Origin: Skeletonema tropicum
Lineage: Eukaryota; Bacillariophyta; Thalassiosirophyceae; Thalassiosirales; Thalassiosiraceae
Reading direction: 5' to 3'
Assembly (NCBI GenBank): GCA_037178625.1
Contig: CM074137.1
Coordinates: forward strand, 930,001 to 994,000
DNA: 64,000 nucleotides
Shown: piece after piece, positions 52,135-63,414 of the stretch
Layout: every line of letters starts with the position of its first letter
Numbering within the stretch: the first letter of the stretch is position 1
The notes under the pieces: generated by a model
Told to the model about the DNA's origin: nothing
The model's database searches: none
Seen by the model: only the letters and a program-made list of their open reading frames with translations
Program-made: the position numbers and the translations under genes

Positions 52135-55100
52135 TCATCCGAGAGGAAGTACTTCACCTGACATAATCAGCTGATCACCGAATAATCCAAGTTCAGAAAG
52201 CTCTGGAAACTTTGCCGTAGCCTCTTCATCAGGTTGTGAGACGATGATAATCTCATCCAACTCCCTCATTCCAACATCTTGCACGATGCTTGCCAACACA
52301 GCATGCCGCTTCGCCTTGGAGCTGCGAAGATCCTCTAACCGCTTGCGAACCATAGCTAGCTGATCTTTGGACGCCATGGCAATACTGAGTTCAATCTCGG
52401 TCTCACGAATAGCCTCTGCAAGATCCGATAGAGAGGGCTGTTGTTCTCCATCCTCACTTACTGTACCAGCATTTAATTCTTGCTGCCGTTTGACTAAATC
52501 ATACCAATCTTTGTATTGAGCAAGGAACATCTCTTCATCCCACACCTCATTAAATTTCTTCACAAGTTCAAACATTGTGGCCTTATCGCTTTTACTACCA
52601 GAGAGCCTCTCCTCGGCTAACACTGGCATGCCAGGGATATTCAACACCTTCTGTAGCACCTGAACATCACTTACGAATTCTTCCAGATTAACATATGGAT
52701 TACTAGGATCACTTCCAACTGGTGAATAGAGAGACACTTCGATTGATGAGTCCAATGGATCCTTGTTGTGACGAGGAACGCCTTGTAAATCGAGAAGAAA
52801 TGGTCTGATACCAGTAGACTCGCCATGTCCTGGCTTGCGGCATAATATAGTTTTCAGTCGCTATGATTGTGGCAAGAGAGGCAACAACGAAGTGAGCAGA
52901 AATATTACTAAACAGACGATGCATGCAAAAAAATAGACGATGAGGAACAATCTATTCCTCTTACCCTCAACAACTCTCTCCATCCTGGCAATTGATGCCA
53001 ATGTAGGCAAGGCTGTAACAACTTCTTTCCCGAGTCACCATCCCTTACGACTGCAAGTGCTCGGAGACGCCCCTTCCACTCGACCATAATTTCACGGGCC
53101 AAATTTGCAAGTGGTAATAACATTTGGGACATGTCCATTTCCAATTTTTCACAACAGCGCTCCAGTTGGAGTGCCTCGACAAAGATTGGGTGTTTCCAAT
53201 ATTTCTCAGTAATGAGTTTTTCCACCTTTTCTCGTTGTTGTTGCAAGAGTAGTGCTGACTTTTTGCTTGCATCAGTAGACATCTTCCTTTTGAATACATT
53301 ATTGCTTTTTCCACCTTGCGACGACGTTGATGATGATGATGTATACTGCTCTTCACCAGGCTTCACTCCATGATACTCACGTAAATACCGTTCCACAAGT
53401 TCCAATCGCGGCGCTGCATTCAATGCAGTATAACTCTCCCACAAGGCACGCATCGGTGCACGATATTCACACTTGACCAAATACAATCGTTTGGAAACAA
53501 CCGCATTTGCTTCCGTGGCGGCACGAAATTTGTTGATGGATGACGGTATTGACGTTTGCAACAGTTCTGAAACGAGGTATTGTAGACAATGGACAGCCTC
53601 GAGTGAAGGGAAAGGGTGGGGAGTTGCCGATGCATATGTTGGAGTTGGAATGTACTGAACACCATTATCCTGTTGTGATGATGATGATGATGATGATGCT
53701 GTCATCATGCTCGTGTTTGTCGTGTATCGATCCCATCCATTAGTCATCACAAGAGATAAGAACCGATGCTTGGACAAAATTTTGAGTGATCTTTGACATG
53801 CACCAATCGCGTCATCTGCCCATGTGTAATCTGGACAGTAGAGACGTGGACTCTCCCAACAATCTTCACGAGTTAAGGGTTCATAACATCTCCCAATACC
53901 TGCATCAGCTAAAGTCCGAGGTAATGATGAAGACTGAGCTCCAGCAGATGATGGTGTTGAGGACGATGATGATGGTCCTCCTCCTACCGAACCAGTAGTA
54001 GGTGCAGAAGAAGGCATTGCCGAAGGATGATTCTGAGATTGATCATGATGATGATGATGATGGTTCAAGGCAGCATCACCACCAGGGACAGTTGCCTGAT
54101 GATGATTTCCATTTCCATCTCTGTTATTACCACTACTATTCCCCTACATCACTCGCAATCCCATCATGAACAGTCAAATTGGCACTATCCGACAATCTAT
54201 CCGTCGACAAGCGATGTATCGCCTCATTGGCAGCCAAATAACATTGTTGAGCAAAGTCTTGAATGGTATCAAACTCATTCCATTTGGCAATCTCCATTGC
54301 CGACATACTTTCAATCCGAGCCTCCTTATTGCTGTTGTTTCCACTAGTATTACTGCTGTAACTGATGGAGTCCACAACAACACTGCTGCTGCTGCCCACG
54401 CTGATGCTACTACCACTTGTTCCTCTTCGTAAAAACAGTGACGAAGCGCCACTACTACTAATATCACTTTCATTCTCATCTACAACAATCTCCACAACGC
54501 CACCATTATTATCACCACCACCACCAGCACTACTCCCATTATCCGGATAAAAATTCTTGCCCATTTCATCCACCACAACTCCCCCACCCAAAAATACATT
54601 CTGTGATCCACCTCCAATAGCAATCTTGTATCCATCATTATTGACACTACTACCCTTTCTTCTTCCCATTATTTTTCATGAAAGCACCAACACCTCTACC
54701 AATCCCTTTCGAATTATTGGTAGTAGCAGTAGTTACCATCAATCCACCACTCAATGGCACACCGACACTCCAACGACACTCCCGTACAATCAATGCAGCC
54801 GCCTCCTTCATCTCAATATACAATTGCAACAATTGACTTGCCGCCGAAACAGTCGGGACCAATTCCGCCTGGTAGGCCTTGTATAATCCTGTATCGAGTA
54901 AGGTGGTAAGTGCTGGGGAGGGCGGGACGGAAATGTGTGTGATTGGATCGTAGTCGTCAATGTCGATTGTGTCGGTGTGGTCATCATCTTCTTCGGATGG
55001 ATTCGTATTATTTTCTTCATCGGTTGTGGTTGATTTAGTACAATTGTTATTGTTGTTGCTGCGACCACCAGAAGAGGATGATTTTGAGACACTTACACTT

Positions 55101-55492
55101 TCATCTTCCTCACTACTATCATCATCATCATCACTATCATCCTCTCCCTCATTAGAAGCACCACCACGCAGCACATTTCTCAAACTAACCAAACATCCAT
55201 ACACCAAATGTAAAAACGGCAATAGTAATACTGGCACTGGTAAAAATTGGGATAGGACAGATGTCAGTATCAATTTGTTGGTGATGCTACTTGTGTAGTA
55301 CGATTGATCCTCCCACCATGATGATGATGAGGAGGAGGAGGAGGATGAAGATTGTTGTGTGGATGATGTTGTGGTGGTTGATGTTGGTTTGTTATTGGTG
55401 GTGGTAGTAGTGGTTGATGCATGTTTGGAACGGTTGCTGGATTTTTTCGTTGCGGATGCTGCTGCTCGTGCACTGCTGTTGCTGTTGCTCAT
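52135..55492 (-). CDS. Large two-exon protein of unknown function (two frameshifts)
   Basis: Exon 1 (55492-52965) and exon 2 (52860-52135) join in phase 0 across a 104-bp intron (donor GTAAGAGG). Exon 1 contains two +1 switches, near 54660 (in GGGAAGAAGAAAGGG) and near 54140 (in GTAGGGGAATAG). Removing one base at each makes exon 1 exactly 842 codons and the protein about 1,083 residues, which supports a single gene. The N-terminus is Ser/Thr-rich with a hydrophobic stretch (LILTSVLSQFLPVPVLLLPF) at about 72-95, possibly a membrane anchor. Conserved-looking blocks follow: LYKAYQAELVPTVSAASQLL, EFDTIQDFAQQCYLAANEAI, CYEPLTREDCWESPRLYCPD, RLYLVKCEYRAPMRALWESY and, in exon 2, GESTGIRPFLLDLQGVPRHN and helical coils. 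I recognise no domain. Confidence 0.6.
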
Positions 55493-56369
55493 TTTTCTTC
55501 TCTAGTGTTGTCTTTCGGCGTTAATAAGTTACACCAAATCAATGATGATGTGGTTGTGTTATTGGTCAGCTCTGATGGTACTTACTTGGCAGGGGTCCAT
55601 CACAAATAATAAGTAGTGCTTGGCGCGACATCACAGTACATCATGGAGGAAGTGTTTTGGTTTTGGGAGGAGGGGCTTTCTCGTAACAGTCTACCGCTTT
55701 CCGACCTAAAACGACAGTTACGAGAAAGTGAGGATTTCACAAACCTCTTCGTCTCCTCCTCATTCACTTCATAAACCCCAACTAGAACATTCAATCGACC
55801 ACCGTAAAACCAACACATTCACCATGCCGGCAAGGTCGAAACTATCGTAGTTCGTGGATGACACCTCGGTTGCAACATATGGCAAATGATGAGGACAAAG
55901 AGTTTCGCGGCTTGCTATGTAACTGTCGCGTCGCATCGCACTGAAGTGTGTGGAGCTTTACGGTCGCTCTATCTGCCAAAGATTGCCTATATAAGTACTC
56001 CATGAAGACTGGGAAATTCTCAGAAGAAGTTGACTTTGGTGCAGAAAAGAGTCTAACGACCCGAAACATTGATAAAAAAATTATTGTTATTCATGAGCAT
56101 GAGAGTTATGGACAGAAATATGGCATGTTGTCAAGAGCAAGTGCGGGTTGACGCTGCTGCTGGTGCTGCTAGCTAGTACGTCAGCGAGGCTTTAGTGCAC
56201 TTTATGTGTATGTATTAGGCCTGAAAGAGGCTTACAGGCTGCGACTTACCCGGGGCTTCCTCAATCAAGGCTTCCGTATCTCTCAATAATATAATATATC
56301 ATATGTACTTCTCTAGGAGGAGAGAGAGAAATTGTGACATAAACTGCAAAGTCCAGATGAAATACTTTT
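55493..56369. other. Intergenic region of about 880 bp
   Basis: No supported gene. An inverted pair CTTTCTCGTAAC...GTTACGAGAAAG lies at 55676-55731. A 72-codon frame at 55818-55600 covers it but shows no coding character. The region holds the promoter of the gene at 55492. Confidence 0.45.
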
Positions 56370-57995
56370 TCACACCAAAGATGTAGAATCACTTGCAGCA
56401 GCATTCCTCGAATCATCGTCGTCTGCAATAATTTCAGCTCCAAAGATAGCACCAAAGGCTGATCCGGATGACCATATGTTTGCAGGATGACACCAAGCTG
56501 ACGCGACTCGTTTGTCAAATATTCCTTCACAATCGCGAAGAAGATCTTCAGTATAAGAATAATCACAGCTCGACTCCCCTGCCAGAAAGAAGTCATAGTA
56601 TGCTCGTCGATGTGAGAATGGAAACATGTCACGTGTAGTCTGTTGTCTTTTGCTAATTATCTCTTCCATATCACTGAGGGTAGGAAGTTCTGCAATCCCT
56701 GCGCCACAAAACATTGCCCATAGACTTTGAATACTAGCATTCAAGGGCATGTTCAACGAAGGGTCTTTAAAGCCAAGGAAGAACACATTTGGTAATTTGG
56801 GTTGGTAGATGTACTTGTAGAGATATAATCCATCGTTAAGTGAATCTTGAAGTTCAATCCCGTTGAAGATCTGCTCAAAAGCTCGAGTGGGTTGAAAACC
56901 AGTACCCCAAACAACGACATCCGCTTCGATTTCTTTGCCGTTTTCTAGAAGCAAGCCATTCGCAGTATATTCTTTAGGTTGTGATTTCTCAAGTTTCCAA
57001 CGCTTGGCATTTCTGTATTGCTTCGATGTTGTACATACATGAAGGCCCCCTCCATTCATGATATCATCAAGAAGAGAATTTGAATCTGGTCTGTTTATCC
57101 CAACCGCAACAAGTGGCATGAACAACTCATCCAACACTCTTGTTAGCCAACTTCTGTCCGATTTGTTGACTCTGTAGCCGCTGAACAGTCTGTAAGCTAT
57201 TCGATCAAAGAAGGGCAATAACAGTGGCCAACGAGGCATCCAATAGTGAGGTGTCCGCATGATTAATGTCGTTTTGTGTGGTTGCATTTGGCCGATATCA
57301 TAGGCGGATTTGCTACCCCCTACGATGGCAATTCTACGTGCATATTTCAAAATTTCTCCGGTACCAACCTCCGAGCTGTGAAGAATCTGTCCCTGATAGT
57401 TATTTTCGTTTGGAATGCGCGGTATTATTGGAGACGATGAATTATTCCCAATGGCCATAATCAATATGTCTGCTTCTATGATTTCATCACTCTCATCAAT
57501 TTGAATTTTCCAACAGTTGCGTTTCGTATCCCTAACAGCTGTCTTAACTCTGCATTGATACCTGATATCGACCTTTGAGAACACATTGTACTTCTCGGCA
57601 TAACGGCGAATATACTCCTGCACAGCAGCCTTTCCAGGGCTAATAATTCCTTTCACCAAATCTCTTGGCCATGAGAAGTCAGCAAATTGATAGATCCAGT
57701 ATGGACCTTGCAAGCTTGCGCCCTCGTATTGATCACTTCGCCACACTCCACCAATTTCATTTGAAGCTTCTAATATTGTAATATGAGTGTAGTCGTATTG
57801 AACAAAAGTCTTTGCAGCTGTGATGCCGCATATGCCCGACCCAACGATGACAACTCGAGCACTTTCACGGTGGGATATCTCGATAGGATTGTGGATAGGT
57901 GTTCGCAACAGCTTAGAGAAACGATGCCGGCATACTATCACGTATAATGATAATGAAGCTACTATCGAGAGGAACAGCAATGTAAGAATGACCAT
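56370..57995 (-). CDS. Flavin-containing monooxygenase, membrane-anchored
   Basis: A single exon of 541 residues, the usual length for the family. A membrane helix at residues 4-24 anchors the N-terminus. The FAD-binding site is VVIVGSGICGITAA at about 48-61; the NADPH site is IAIVGGSKSAYD at about 235-246; the linking motif YQGQILHSSEV at about 216 corresponds to the F-x-G-x-x-x-H-S identifying sequence, with Tyr in place of Phe. VVVWGTGFQPTRAF at about 386 is the usual C-terminal FAD contact. Such enzymes oxygenate N, S or carbonyl groups using NADPH and oxygen; whether this is an amine/sulfide oxygenase or a Baeyer-Villiger type cannot be told. Confidence 0.87.
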   Translation of the reverse strand: MVILTLLFLSIVASLSLYVIVCRHRFSKLLRTPIHNPIEISHRESARVVIVGSGICGITAAKTFVQYDYTHITILEASNEIGGVWRSDQYEGASLQGPYWIYQFADFSWPRDLVKGIISPGKAAVQEYIRRYAEKYNVFSKVDIRYQCRVKTAVRDTKRNCWKIQIDESDEIIEADILIMAIGNNSSSPIIPRIPNENNYQGQILHSSEVGTGEILKYARRIAIVGGSKSAYDIGQMQPHKTTLIMRTPHYWMPRWPLLLPFFDRIAYRLFSGYRVNKSDRSWLTRVLDELFMPLVAVGINRPDSNSLLDDIMNGGGLHVCTTSKQYRNAKRWKLEKSQPKEYTANGLLLENGKEIEADVVVWGTGFQPTRAFEQIFNGIELQDSLNDGLYLYKYIYQPKLPNVFFLGFKDPSLNMPLNASIQSLWAMFCGAGIAELPTLSDMEEIISKRQQTTRDMFPFSHRRAYYDFFLAGESSCDYSYTEDLLRDCEGIFDKRVASAWCHPANIWSSGSAFGAIFGAEIIADDDDSRNAAASDSTSLV

Positions 57996-58133
57996 CGTTG
58001 CTTGCTCGAGATCATACCATCCTAAAAATAGACAGTGTGTTCATGTAGTAGAGATAGCATTTATATTTCCGTCATGGTCATATTATTATAAAACATGCTG
58101 GTTCATTCATGGTGTGGTGGTGATGATTTAGAG

Positions 58134-58320
58134 AGTGTCCACCGGTTCCCGTGGTCCACCGTTGTTGCCCGCCTTGGTACTTACCCGTCCTCAGCCCGCT
58201 GGAAAATCCGGACACTAGAAGTCCGGACACTAACAGAGAGTAACTATTCCGTAGTTGCCAGTCCACCGTAGTTGCCCGCTCCGACGAGCGGACACCCGCG
58301 GGCAACTACGTTGGACACAT
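58134..58320. repeat. GTGTCC-bounded hairpin segment
   Basis: GTAGTTGCCCGC recurs in direct and inverted copies, with one tight hairpin at 58268-58311 (CGTAGTTGCCCGC paired with GCGGGCAACTACG). The outer parts read GTGTCCACC on the left and TGGACAC on the right. It may be a small MITE related in composition to the GGACAC-rich element at 23857-24204. Confidence 0.5.
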
Positions 58321-58341
58321 ACATACACTCTATGCTATGCT

Positions 58342-58726
58342 CAGGGTTGTATACCTAGTCCGAAAATACGTAGGTACCTACGTATTGGGTAATACCCATC
58401 CATATTTTCGGCTGGGTACGTATCACTTGGTTACGTACCCATTACTTAGGTGACCCAGTTAGGTACGAGTCAGGTCCTTGAATGGGTACTTTTCTGAAGA
58501 ATTTTGGTCATTTCAGGGGTGAATTACGCTATTTTACGGGTATTTTGTGCTCTTTCGTACCTGATTAGGAGTACCCAGAAGGTAGTTACCCTTAGGTTAG
58601 TACGTATCAGGTAAGTACCCATACAGAAATCGAGCAGGTACGTACGCAATAGTTACACCCAATACCCAAAAAATACCTGATACCCAGGTATTTTTTCGGT
58701 GGGTACGGAGTGGGTATACAACCCTG
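58342..58726. mobile_element. hAT-like MITE, GGGTA-rich, copy 2
   Basis: It begins CAGGGTTGTATACC and ends with its complement region GGTATACAACCCTG (one mismatch allowed), and is flanked by the 8-bp direct repeat GCTATGCT at 58334-58341 and 58727-58734. The interior is full of TACGTACC and GGGTAC motifs in both orientations. It is the same family as 12341-12948 but 385 bp long. Confidence 0.9.
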
Positions 58727-58736
58727 GCTATGCTAT

Positions 58737-61174
58737 GGGATCATAAAGTCCTCAGGCTTCATAAATAGTCAAAAGGAATCCTAACTACTGTTATTATGCA
58801 ATCGTATGAAGGGCAAAAAGTGTGTCAGGGTCGCACCCAAATACACCTCCAGTAGTCCACATGGCTGGTATTGCCAGCTCACACGAACTCATTGCGAACA
58901 TGCCTCTCTCTTCGCTATATTCTCTACAGCTTCCAAAGAATCTGGCCAGGCAATCGCATATAAATTATGGAAGCAACTCACGTAAATCATCTAGTGATCA
59001 TCGATAGCCCTACCGAACTTGGAGTTCGGGTCTCTCCAGTTCTCTCGATGATCAAGCCCAATCTCTCGGGGTTCGGTTCTCATCAAAAACCCTACTACCG
59101 GAGAAACCGCTTCTTCTTCGACGCAAACTTGAGTTCCGATCAGAGTTGAAGTAGTCAGGACTCCCAATATTGACCATTTCTTGCAGGCCTCCTCTCATGG
59201 ATCCCAACGCGAGGTGGCGACCACGCTCTGGGATCATAAAGTCCTCAGGCTTCATAAATAGTCAAAAGGAATCCTAACTACTGTTATTATGCAATCGTAT
59301 GAAGGGCAAAAAGTGTGTCAGGGTCGCACCCAAATACACCTCCAGTAGTCCACATGGCTGGTATTGCCAGCTCACACGAACTCATTGCGAACATGCCATA
59401 GTCATAGTTAGTTCATAACCAGGGGGACGTGTTGCTCATCCTGGCCTGAATTAGACAGGGAGACGTCTCTATAACAAACATGCCCAACAATGTCGCAGGG
59501 TACCGTGACGTAGGGCAGTCACCTCCACCCCTTCTTGCTCTGCACAATAGATAACGACAAGTCCTGATGATAACCTTTCCATCCTCCAGGCCAAGGGACT
59601 TAGGACTATCATCTTCCGAAAGCGTTTGATTGATAGATCGCGCAGATTTCATATGCTCACTTCGGTAGCCGTTGAGAATGATTTCAGCAATCTTCCTCTC
59701 AAGCTGAGCGTATCATCTGTCGCAATACTCAACGATCTCCAGCAGCAAAGTAGCCTCGGTAAAAGACACATGGTGTCTCTCCCATTACCTACGGCTCCTC
59801 CCTAGTGATGGTCAGTACTGGGATGCTATCAACCCCCATGTTGCCAAGACTAACCACAGATCACACTATTGCATCCATTGTCATACGCTGTATCACATGC
59901 TTTGGAGGATAAGCACGCGGTGATAAACCAACACCACATCAAAGAGAGGTATAGTGTTCGGCATCATGATACAGTGTGGCACAACCCCAGAACTCCCTTG
60001 CGTAGATTTATCCCCCATGCAGCGTTGGGCGTCGAACGCGCAGAGGAGGGAACGGGCTCTTGAGGTCGGCTTGGATTCAATCTTAATCAGTCATGGTTGT
60101 TTGACCAACCCCACTTCCTTCTCGACTTTCCACGCGAGGAGTTCCGCAACCAGGGGGCGTAATGCTCATCCCGGCACGGAGTTTCACCTCAAATAGCTGG
60201 CTGTCGTCAAACCAACTATTTGTCAACACTACCGATTCCACCGCGATAGAAACGATCTACTTCGTCCTACCCCTTCTGCATAAAGACATTGCTGTTATTG
60301 TCTGTATTCCCCCTTGCCTAAGTCTTTAATGCAGGTCCCAATTTACGATGTTTGAGAGATAGACCTTCTCAAACTATTAACACATCATCGATCCGTGAAT
60401 GATGAACGACCTGACTCTCCCCTCAGTATCTTCATCCTTCCCGCAACATGGTTCCATTCCTCCAGAGATGCATAATGATAGTCAGCAATCCCTGGGCAAG
60501 GTGTGTCCATTCCTTCCAACAAGTCTACATGAAAACCAGAGATGGCTCATCGTGTCGGTGGTTCGATGAGCGTAGATTACCATCTCTAAAGCGAGTCTCC
60601 GTCACAGACATACTGAAATCGACCCAACTATTTTCTAGCCGTAGGCACCTTGCATTCGAGGCGTAGATCCTGATGTGATAATGAATCTATGCGAGGGCGT
60701 CAAGTCCCTTCACTTGCCAAAACTGATGAAATTCCAGCAGCCAGCGGAGTCTCCTGAGGACAATAATCCTGCCCGCCCCTCTTGATCACACGACCCCTGC
60801 CCACCCCTTCTTGCTCCGCACAAAGCGGAGAGTGGCACAGAAAAAAACTCTCTCTTCGCTATATTCTCTACAGCTTCCAAAGAATCTGGGCAGGCAATCG
60901 CATATAAATTATGGAAGCAACTCACGTAAATCATCTAGTGATCATCGATAGCCCTACCGAACTTGGAGTTCGGGTCTCTCCAGTTCTCTCGATGATCAAG
61001 CCCAATCTCTCGGGGTTCGGTTCTCATCAAAAACCCTACTACCGGAGAAACCGCTTCTTCTTCGACGCAAACTTGAGTTCCGATCAGAGTTGAAGTAGTC
61101 AGGACTCCCAATATTGACCATTTCTTGCAGGCCTCCTCTCATGGATCCCAACGCGAGGTGGCGACCACGCTCTG
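58737..61174. repeat. Segmental duplications R and S
   Basis: Segment R (58737-58903) recurs at 59231-59397. Segment S (58904-59230) recurs at about 60847-61174. The order is therefore R-S-R-unique-S. Both pairs are nearly identical. The unique part (59398-60846) has no supported gene; scattered short minus-strand frames suggest a decayed element. Both R and S carry short open frames that I do not regard as genes. Confidence 0.8.
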
Positions 61175-61435
61175 GTGGATGCGATGCGGGACGGATGCGG
61201 GTGATTATGATTTGTGGGCGGGCGGCAGGCTCCAAAATAATGGCGCCAACAGAGGCAGTTTGCCCGGAAACTTCTTCAAACTTCTTCGCTACATCTATCT
61301 AACATGATACTCCAACGCTGCAATGAAATAAACTTAGCGCTTAGCGCTGCCAATGCGGTCGGGCATATGCAGAGGAGGGGATGAGCTGCGTCTCCTGAAC
61401 ATATCTGTGCCTTTTAATTAGAGAGAGAAGAAACC
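61175..61435. other. Region upstream of the F-box-like gene
   Basis: No gene seen. It contains a CTTAGCGCTTAGCGCTGCC inverted motif near 61333 and must include the promoter. Confidence 0.4.
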
Positions 61436-61870
61436 ATGTCGCTGGCAGGTAGGAAGCACCCTCGCGACGAGACGGATCAATCAGATGAGAGGGAGATTGG
61501 TTTGTATGAACTCTATTCAGGTGACTTGCGTAAGCAGATGCTCTCATTTGCATCGATTCGTGACCTGTGCACATTTGATAATCTGAGCAAAATTTTCGAG
61601 CGTTGTCAACTGAATCGAGCGTTGTCAACTGAATCGCGCTGGAAGGAGCTTGTGTACGAAGAAACAGGCATGAAAAATGGTAAAGCAGATTGGATTAGAT
61701 ACATTAGTTTCTTGAGGGAACCAATTTCAGCATCTTTAGTCGATGAGGGTGATCATGGATATGGCTGCGGTTTTGGTGGAACTCCAACCGTTGCGACAAA
61801 TGGTTCTCTAGTTGTGATGGCAAGTGATGAAAGGGACATAAATGAGAGAACTTATCCTATGTTAAAGATG
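61436..61870 (+). pseudogene. F-box-like protein, truncated by retroelement sequence
   Basis: It starts at an ATG in an AACCATGTC context. About 145 residues are native: an acidic N-terminus, a helical F-box-like region (LSFASIRDLCTFDNLSKIF), then LSTESRWKELVYEETGMKNG and ADWIRYISFLREP, ending near TYPML. A 19-bp tandem duplication (GAGCGTTGTCAACTGAATC twice, 61596-61633) lies in the middle. From 61871 the sequence is a copy of gag-like sequence also found at 63762, so the last codons (KMFKSTTRNG) belong to the insert and the protein is cut short. Confidence 0.55.
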
Positions 61871-62125
61871 TTCAAGAGTACGACACGAAATGGAAGATTT
61901 CGATAGAATCTTTAGAGAGTTTGTTCCATCGACAACAATTCTTAAAAGAAGTTCACGTCTGAAGGTGTACGAGAGGAATCAGTACAAACTGATCTTAGAG
62001 CCCCTAAGACATTCGAAGAGTGTGCAAACAACTACACGACATGATGAACATAGTTCACAATGTCAAACTTGTCCAAAGTGATAGTCTATAAAATTAGAAA
62101 TGGGTAAACTGCAACATGCCACATC
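61871..62125 (+). repeat. gag fragment, copy 1
   Basis: It is almost identical to 63762-64000. In the frame starting GTTAAAGATGTTCAAG it reads VKDVQEYDTKWKISIESLES and then LFHRQQFLKEVHV before a stop, resembling the capsid part of a copia-type gag. It is joined directly to the F-box-like gene. Confidence 0.7.
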
Positions 62126-62205
62126 TATAAAATTAGAAATGGGTAAACTGCAACATGCCACATCTATTAAAATTAGATTAGGATAAACTGCAACATCTTG
62201 AGTTT
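62084..62205. repeat. Tandem repeats of about 39 bp
   Basis: The unit TCTATAAAATTAGAAATGGG with AAACTGCAACATGCCACA occurs twice nearly identically and a third time diverged. The same unit begins at 63970 at the window end. Confidence 0.85.
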
Positions 62206-62805
62206 ATCACAGTATTTGTCGAATAAGAGTATTCGTCTGCTTACAAGTCCAACGTAGGATAGCAGAGCGTTTCAACACGTTTATAAACGTCAGGCCTGGA
62301 ATCTCTTCGAGTTAGCTATTAGTCCGTGGAGCTTGGTAAGCATCATTCTTGAGAGAGTGTTTAAAGAAATACAGTATAATTTTATCCGTATCGCAGCTAG
62401 AGGATTGCGGTTCGTAAAGTAATATTCACTACGAGAGGATAGTGATTGAGTGAAAGTTACGATAGAGGAGAATTCTATCGGGTAGATACAAAAGCGGAGT
62501 AGCTTTTGAGATGCAAGAGGAACATATCTTGTGTGTGATGATAGGTTGAGTGAGCAGAGTGTTAACAGCGGAGTGTTAGCAGCAAGAGCAAGACATCAAT
62601 ATGAGATGGAGCCTCTAGTAAGTAATACAGGTATAGCGTTAAGAGAGTAGAAAAGTCCGTCGAGGGTACGATACACCTTAGATCTGTTAGTGATTGAAGA
62701 GATAGTTCAACACTGGAGAATCAGATCGCAGAGAGAGAGAGAGAGTGCCGCAGTGAGGCAAGAGAGGGCATCGAGCCATAGAATGAAGCGGTCATCGAAG
62801 AGCTT
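62206..62805. other. Region with no recognised gene upstream of the gag-like frames
   Basis: No ORF of note. It could be the leader or LTR region of the retroelement, but I find no convincing primer-binding site or LTR boundary. Confidence 0.4.
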
Positions 62806-63056
62806 TGAAGGCCGGGTTGAAAGTCCTAAATAGAGTAAGCGGTCAGAGAAGGCCGGGTTGAAAGTCCTAAATAGAGTAAGCGGTCAGAGAAGGCCGGGTT
62901 GAAAGTCCTAAATAGAGTAAGCGGTCTCAGAGAAGACCGGGTTGAAAGTCCTCAATAAGTTAAGCGGTGCACAGAACGAGCTGTGTCAGACTGGGTTGAA
63001 ATACCTCAAGAAGTGAAGCGGTAACAGAAGTTGACCGGGTTGAGATACCTTAACAG
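62806..63056. repeat. Six units of an approximately 41-bp tandem repeat
   Basis: The unit contains CCGGGTTGAAAGTCCTAAAT followed by AGAGTAAGCGG. The first three are nearly identical, the last three diverged. The array ends directly before the ATG at 63065. Confidence 0.9.
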
Positions 63057-63064
63057 AGTTCGTC

Positions 63065-63414
63065 ATGGATTGGACTGAGAAAATCGAAGTAGACGAAGAA
63101 GAGAAGTTGGTCAGCGAGGCTGATCTATTTGAAGCAGACGAAAACGTTGCCAAAATTGGAGGAGAAGTGTCCAATGGAGAAGGCAAAGTAGCACTCGGCG
63201 ATGAGGCCGATGAGATTGTAGTAAAGATGATGATGATGAAAACAATCGGGGAAACTGGAATGAATTAGGGAAGTGTTACCATTGTGGAGAACAAGGGCAT
63301 TACAAGAGAGATTGTCCAAAGAGAGAAAACGATCAGAAGGGTAATACTGGAGAACAAGGAAGAACAGCAGTAGATGACTGGGATGATTCGAGCTATGCTG
63401 AATTAGGATTCTAA
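63065..63414 (+). pseudogene. Retroelement gag with CCHC zinc knuckle, frameshifted
   Basis: The frame from ATG 63065 (MDWTEKIEVDEEEKLVSEAD) is acidic and stops at 63268. An alternative frame then reads GNWNELGKCYHCGEQGHYKR followed by DCPK and ends at 63414. CYHCGEQGHYKRDC fits the C-x2-C-x4-H-x4-C zinc knuckle of retroelement nucleocapsid. The switch lies in the ATGATGATG run near 63225. Acidic residues before a knuckle are typical of copia-type gag or the gag-protease junction. Confidence 0.65.

Noticed and set aside
52709..52924. A separate secreted protein starting MHRLFSNISAHFVVASLA
   Set aside because: It lies over the 104-bp intron (GTAAGAGG donor, AG acceptor) that joins the two flanking exons in phase 0; the peptide is intronic.
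61871..61890. Start of an LTR (TGTTAAAGATG at both repeat copies)
   Set aside because: At the second copy the upstream sequence continues in the same gag reading frame through this point, so it is internal coding sequence, not an LTR edge.
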